Part shown: positions 61,762-64,000 of the stretch, piece after piece
Layout: each line of letters begins with the position of its first letter
How positions within the stretch are numbered: the stretch's first letter is position 1
Assembly: GCF_008107695.1 (NCBI RefSeq)
Contig: NZ_VIRG01000036.1
Span: forward strand, 62,001-126,000
Direction: 5' to 3'
DNA: 64,000 bases
Origin: Stappia sp. BW2
GTDB lineage: Bacteria > Pseudomonadota > Alphaproteobacteria > Rhizobiales > Stappiaceae
The notes under the pieces: generated by a model
Seen by the model: only the letters and a program-made list of their open reading frames with translations
Told to the model about the DNA's origin: nothing
The model's database searches: none
Translations under genes and position numbers: made by a program

Positions 61762-62931
61762 TTACGTAGGGATGGCTACCCGAGTAAATATCTCGACGAT
61801 ACGCTCAATATCTGTTCGCGTGATATTGTGATGGTTTGGCAAGTATATGCCGTAGTCATGGACTTTGTCGGCATTCGCAAGAGTCAACGCTCCTTGCGTT
61901 TTTAGCCAGAAAGGATGACGTGCGATGTTCCCGCAGATAAGCGGACGGCACTCTATTGACGCGGCCTTGAGCACCTCAAAGACTTCCAGGCGGTTCTTTA
62001 CGAATGTTCCATACGCAAAAGATGACAGTGTACTAGTGTTGCTTATTTGCTGAAAATAATCAGGAAGCATTGCGGCGTAACAAGCAAAGTTGTCACTACG
62101 AGTTTTTATTATTTTGTCAATTTTTTTTAATTGAGACCTTCCTATGAACGCCTGCAAGTCCGTGGATCTAAGATTGTAACCAGGATAATAAAACGTATAC
62201 AGGTTTCGAAATTCATCAATCTCATACTCAGATGTTAGAGCATCACGTCTTTCCGGAGACAAGTCCCGAGACCAACCGTGTGACCTTAAAGAAAGCATGA
62301 CCTGATGCAGATCGGAATCATCCGTGACCACCATGCCGCCTTCGATCGTGGAAATGTGGTGCCCATAGTAAAAGGAAAATGAACCGGTTGCTCCAATCGT
62401 ACCGAGTTTCTTGCCCTTGTACTCACTGCCGAGTGCCTCGCAGCTATCTTCCAGCAGAATGACATCATGCCGTTTACAAATGTCCAGGATTTCATTCATA
62501 TGATTAGCGTGGCCAAGGACATGGCACAAAATCAGCGCGGATGGTTTTTCTTTTTCGCAAATCTCTTCGAGATGAACGAGGTTGAGGCCAAGATTAGCCT
62601 CGTCACAGTCGCACAAGAACACCTCTAGGCCGAGTTGCATCAATGGAGCGATGGTTGTCACCCAGCTAACAGACGCCGCGACGACCTTATTACTCCTAAG
62701 CCTGCCTGCTTCTTTGAGCGAAGCGATCATAAGTAGATTTGAAGAGGATCCTGAGTTTGTGAAGACAGCGTGCTTGCTTCCGATCCAGTCACTGAACTCC
62801 TGTTCAAACTCAATTGTTTGAGCTGACTTCGTCAGCCGATTTCCTTCCAGTATCCACTCACATAATGTGCTGAGTTCTTGCTGCGAAATTGTGTCTTCCG
62901 CGAGCGTGATTGGTTTGATTGCGTCCGTCAC
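61762..62931 (-). CDS. ColD-like sugar 3-dehydratase (DegT/DnrJ/EryC1/StrS family)
   Basis: This 389-residue protein is of the sugar aminotransferase fold. The lysine that normally binds PLP is replaced by His191 in SFSFYYGHHISTIEGG, as in GDP-4-keto-6-deoxymannose 3-dehydratase ColD and in RfbH. LRSHGWSRDL near residue 215, PGYNLRSTDLQAFIG near 250 and IECRPLICGN near 340 also resemble ColD. Such enzymes remove the 3-hydroxyl, giving a 3,6-dideoxy sugar. With Gmd encoded nearby, the substrate is probably GDP-4-keto-6-deoxymannose. It overlaps the GT2 gene by 4 bp, in an operon read from beyond the window end. Confidence 0.82.
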   Translation of the reverse strand: MTDAIKPITLAEDTISQQELSTLCEWILEGNRLTKSAQTIEFEQEFSDWIGSKHAVFTNSGSSSNLLMIASLKEAGRLRSNKVVAASVSWVTTIAPLMQLGLEVFLCDCDEANLGLNLVHLEEICEKEKPSALILCHVLGHANHMNEILDICKRHDVILLEDSCEALGSEYKGKKLGTIGATGSFSFYYGHHISTIEGGMVVTDDSDLHQVMLSLRSHGWSRDLSPERRDALTSEYEIDEFRNLYTFYYPGYNLRSTDLQAFIGRSQLKKIDKIIKTRSDNFACYAAMLPDYFQQISNTSTLSSFAYGTFVKNRLEVFEVLKAASIECRPLICGNIARHPFWLKTQGALTLANADKVHDYGIYLPNHHNITRTDIERIVEIFTRVAIPT

Positions 62932-63719
62932 CTTTTCATCAAGCCCTTCAGTCGTCGGATCTTTTTAAGGAGTTTGAGTTCTTTGTAATAACGTTTTACT
63001 TCTTTATACGCATCATTGATTTTTTGCTTTTTTTTCGGATCCGACTTTGCATCAATTGTGATCGATTGTGGATGTGCCTGAAAAGTGGCAAGCGGCTCTT
63101 TGACAAAGCCTAACTTCTCGTACTTCAACAGAGATAGCAACGTCACCAAGCAATCGGGCCCGACCCCGTGATATTCAGCTTCCGACAATGGCAATCGCCC
63201 CTGGTAAAGGGTATCAATTAAGATCTGCTTCCGGTACACAGCGGCACCTGGAGAGATAAGGGACGAGAGAATCTTTTTCTCAAGCATGCCGACGGGGTAA
63301 ACACCAGTTGTCGGCAGCCATTCATCGAACTGGATGTCGAGAACCTGTTCGGTGCCTTCCCGAACTACCCTTGCTGCGGTGAAGACGAACCCAGTCTTCG
63401 CATCAAATTGCTGTAGGCACGCTTCTACGAATGTCGGCTCAATCCAGTCGTCGTCATACTGAAGATGGACGAATTCAGAACTTGCATGCAGAACTCCTTC
63501 AAGCCAGCAAAAATGCGGGCCAAAATCACGCTCCCGACGGATATAGGTGATGGCTTCCCCGAATGATTTTGCAACGTCGGGCGTATCATCGCTTGACCCG
63601 TGATCAACGACAATCACTTCGCATTTTACTGTCTGGTCCAAAGAGGTCTGAATGGCTTTCGGCAGCAAATGGGCACGGTTATATGTCGGGATAACGATGG
63701 AAGTTCTGGCTTGGTCCAT
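62928..63719 (-). CDS. Glycosyltransferase family 2
   Basis: This 263-residue transferase has the start TSIVIPTYNRAHLLPKAIQTSL, VVDHGSSDDTPDVA for nucleotide binding, LQYDDDWIEP as the DxD metal motif and a basic C-terminus (KKIRRLKGLMKR). It adds a sugar from a nucleotide donor to a growing surface glycan; acceptor and sugar are unknown. It is coupled to the ColD-like gene by a 4-bp overlap and starts 1 bp after the stop of the upstream epimerase gene. Confidence 0.9.
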   Translation of the reverse strand: MDQARTSIVIPTYNRAHLLPKAIQTSLDQTVKCEVIVVDHGSSDDTPDVAKSFGEAITYIRRERDFGPHFCWLEGVLHASSEFVHLQYDDDWIEPTFVEACLQQFDAKTGFVFTAARVVREGTEQVLDIQFDEWLPTTGVYPVGMLEKKILSSLISPGAAVYRKQILIDTLYQGRLPLSEAEYHGVGPDCLVTLLSLLKYEKLGFVKEPLATFQAHPQSITIDAKSDPKKKQKINDAYKEVKRYYKELKLLKKIRRLKGLMKR

Positions 63720-63720
63720 A

Positions 63721-64000
63721 TCAGTCCTGTGCCGCGCTGGAACCCAAAATAGAAGTCAGCAATCTTGTGTCGGCCACGAGTGTGTTTGAAACTCCCTTAG
63801 AAACAATTTCAAGTTTCCGTTCACTCAGGGATTGAACAAAATCGCGGATTTTCACGGCCCTGCCGGAGGCAACGTTCACGACGCCTTCAGCACGTTTCAA
63901 GACCAGTCTGGCGATCAGTTCGGCTGCGTCCTCGGCAGTAAGAAAGTCTCTTATGCTATCAGCCCCCGCCAACTCAAACGGCTTACTGAGATCCTCTTCA
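63721..64000 (-). CDS. NAD-dependent epimerase/dehydratase, C-terminal fragment (5' end outside window)
   Basis: About 93 residues are visible; the frame stays open to base 64000, so the gene continues beyond the window. The pattern SIRDFLTAEDAAELIARLV, then GVVNVASGRAVKIRDFVQSL, is the C-terminal substrate region of extended short-chain dehydrogenases such as nucleotide-sugar epimerases and reductases. Next to a ColD-like dehydratase it could be the enzyme that finishes the deoxysugar (a ColC-like or 4-ketoreductase role), but the catalytic part is not visible. Confidence 0.75.
   Translation of the reverse strand, partial: EEDLSKPFELAGADSIRDFLTAEDAAELIARLVLKRAEGVVNVASGRAVKIRDFVQSLSERKLEIVSKGVSNTLVADTRLLTSILGSSAAQD

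Overview
The window is about 64 kb of GC-rich, densely coded bacterial DNA. Its gene families (xylFHGBA with a ROK repressor, MmcB, the type II sulfide:quinone oxidoreductase, YeeE pairs, PreTA, NitT/TauT-type transporters) point to an alphaproteobacterium, most likely a marine member of the Roseibium/Labrenzia (Stappiaceae) group. That placement is an inference from gene content. No tRNA, rRNA, CRISPR array or transposase was recognised.

Layout. (1) 1-7193: a V/A-type ATPase operon in the order B-D-I-K-E-DUF2764-A. It is rotated compared with the E-DUF2764-A-B-D-I-K order I know from other bacteria. Subunit K carries the residues of the Enterococcus Na+ site. (2) 7610-14966: a nitroreductase, an orphan NMT1-like binding protein behind a near-perfect RutR-type operator, a GGDEF/EAL protein, and preT-preA for reductive pyrimidine breakdown with a second RutR-like site. 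(3) 15340-24594: a putative N-heterocycle uptake and catabolic cluster. It holds a creatininase-family hydrolase, LysR regulator, NitT/TauT-like ABC transporter, CodA-like deaminase, FAD-linked oxidase, flavodoxin-type reductase and RidA. A 13-bp T-N11-A box lies in front of both plus-strand transcription units. (4) 24738-29088: an operon of a ROK regulator, a secreted di-haem protein and a secreted CRTAC1-like protein. It diverges from (5) 29358-35555, the xylose operon xylF-xylH-xylG-xylB-xylA. (6) 35661-39029: a GlxA-type AraC regulator with a divergent MFS transporter, mmcB, and a small secreted Cys-containing protein.

(7) 39256-44740 (minus strand): a sulfide oxidation operon. It encodes two YeeE/YedE-type membrane proteins, a persulfide-dioxygenase-like MBL protein, a DUF442-SQR fusion and a SulP permease. 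A SqrR/BigR-type box, ATTC-N8-GAAT, lies just upstream, but no ArsR-family regulator is present. (8) 45044-56405: a DedA-PAP2-LssY_C fusion, a two-domain PPK2 kinase, a serine-glyoxylate-type aminotransferase, an N-formylglutamate amidohydrolase-like protein, a DAO-family oxidoreductase, glutaryl-CoA dehydrogenase with a divergent LysR gene and a perfect palindrome between them, and a YegS-type lipid kinase. (9) 56500-64000: a surface-polysaccharide locus with a sulfotransferase, glycosyltransferases, Gmd, an Fcl/ColC-type enzyme, a ColD-like 3-dehydratase with His in place of the PLP lysine, and a truncated epimerase/reductase. From about 60.5 kb this part is visibly more A+T-rich.

Three related palindromic REP-like elements (7223, 39078, 48861) are scattered between genes. 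Coordinates and motifs were read by eye. Family names rest on remembered motifs, not on database searches.
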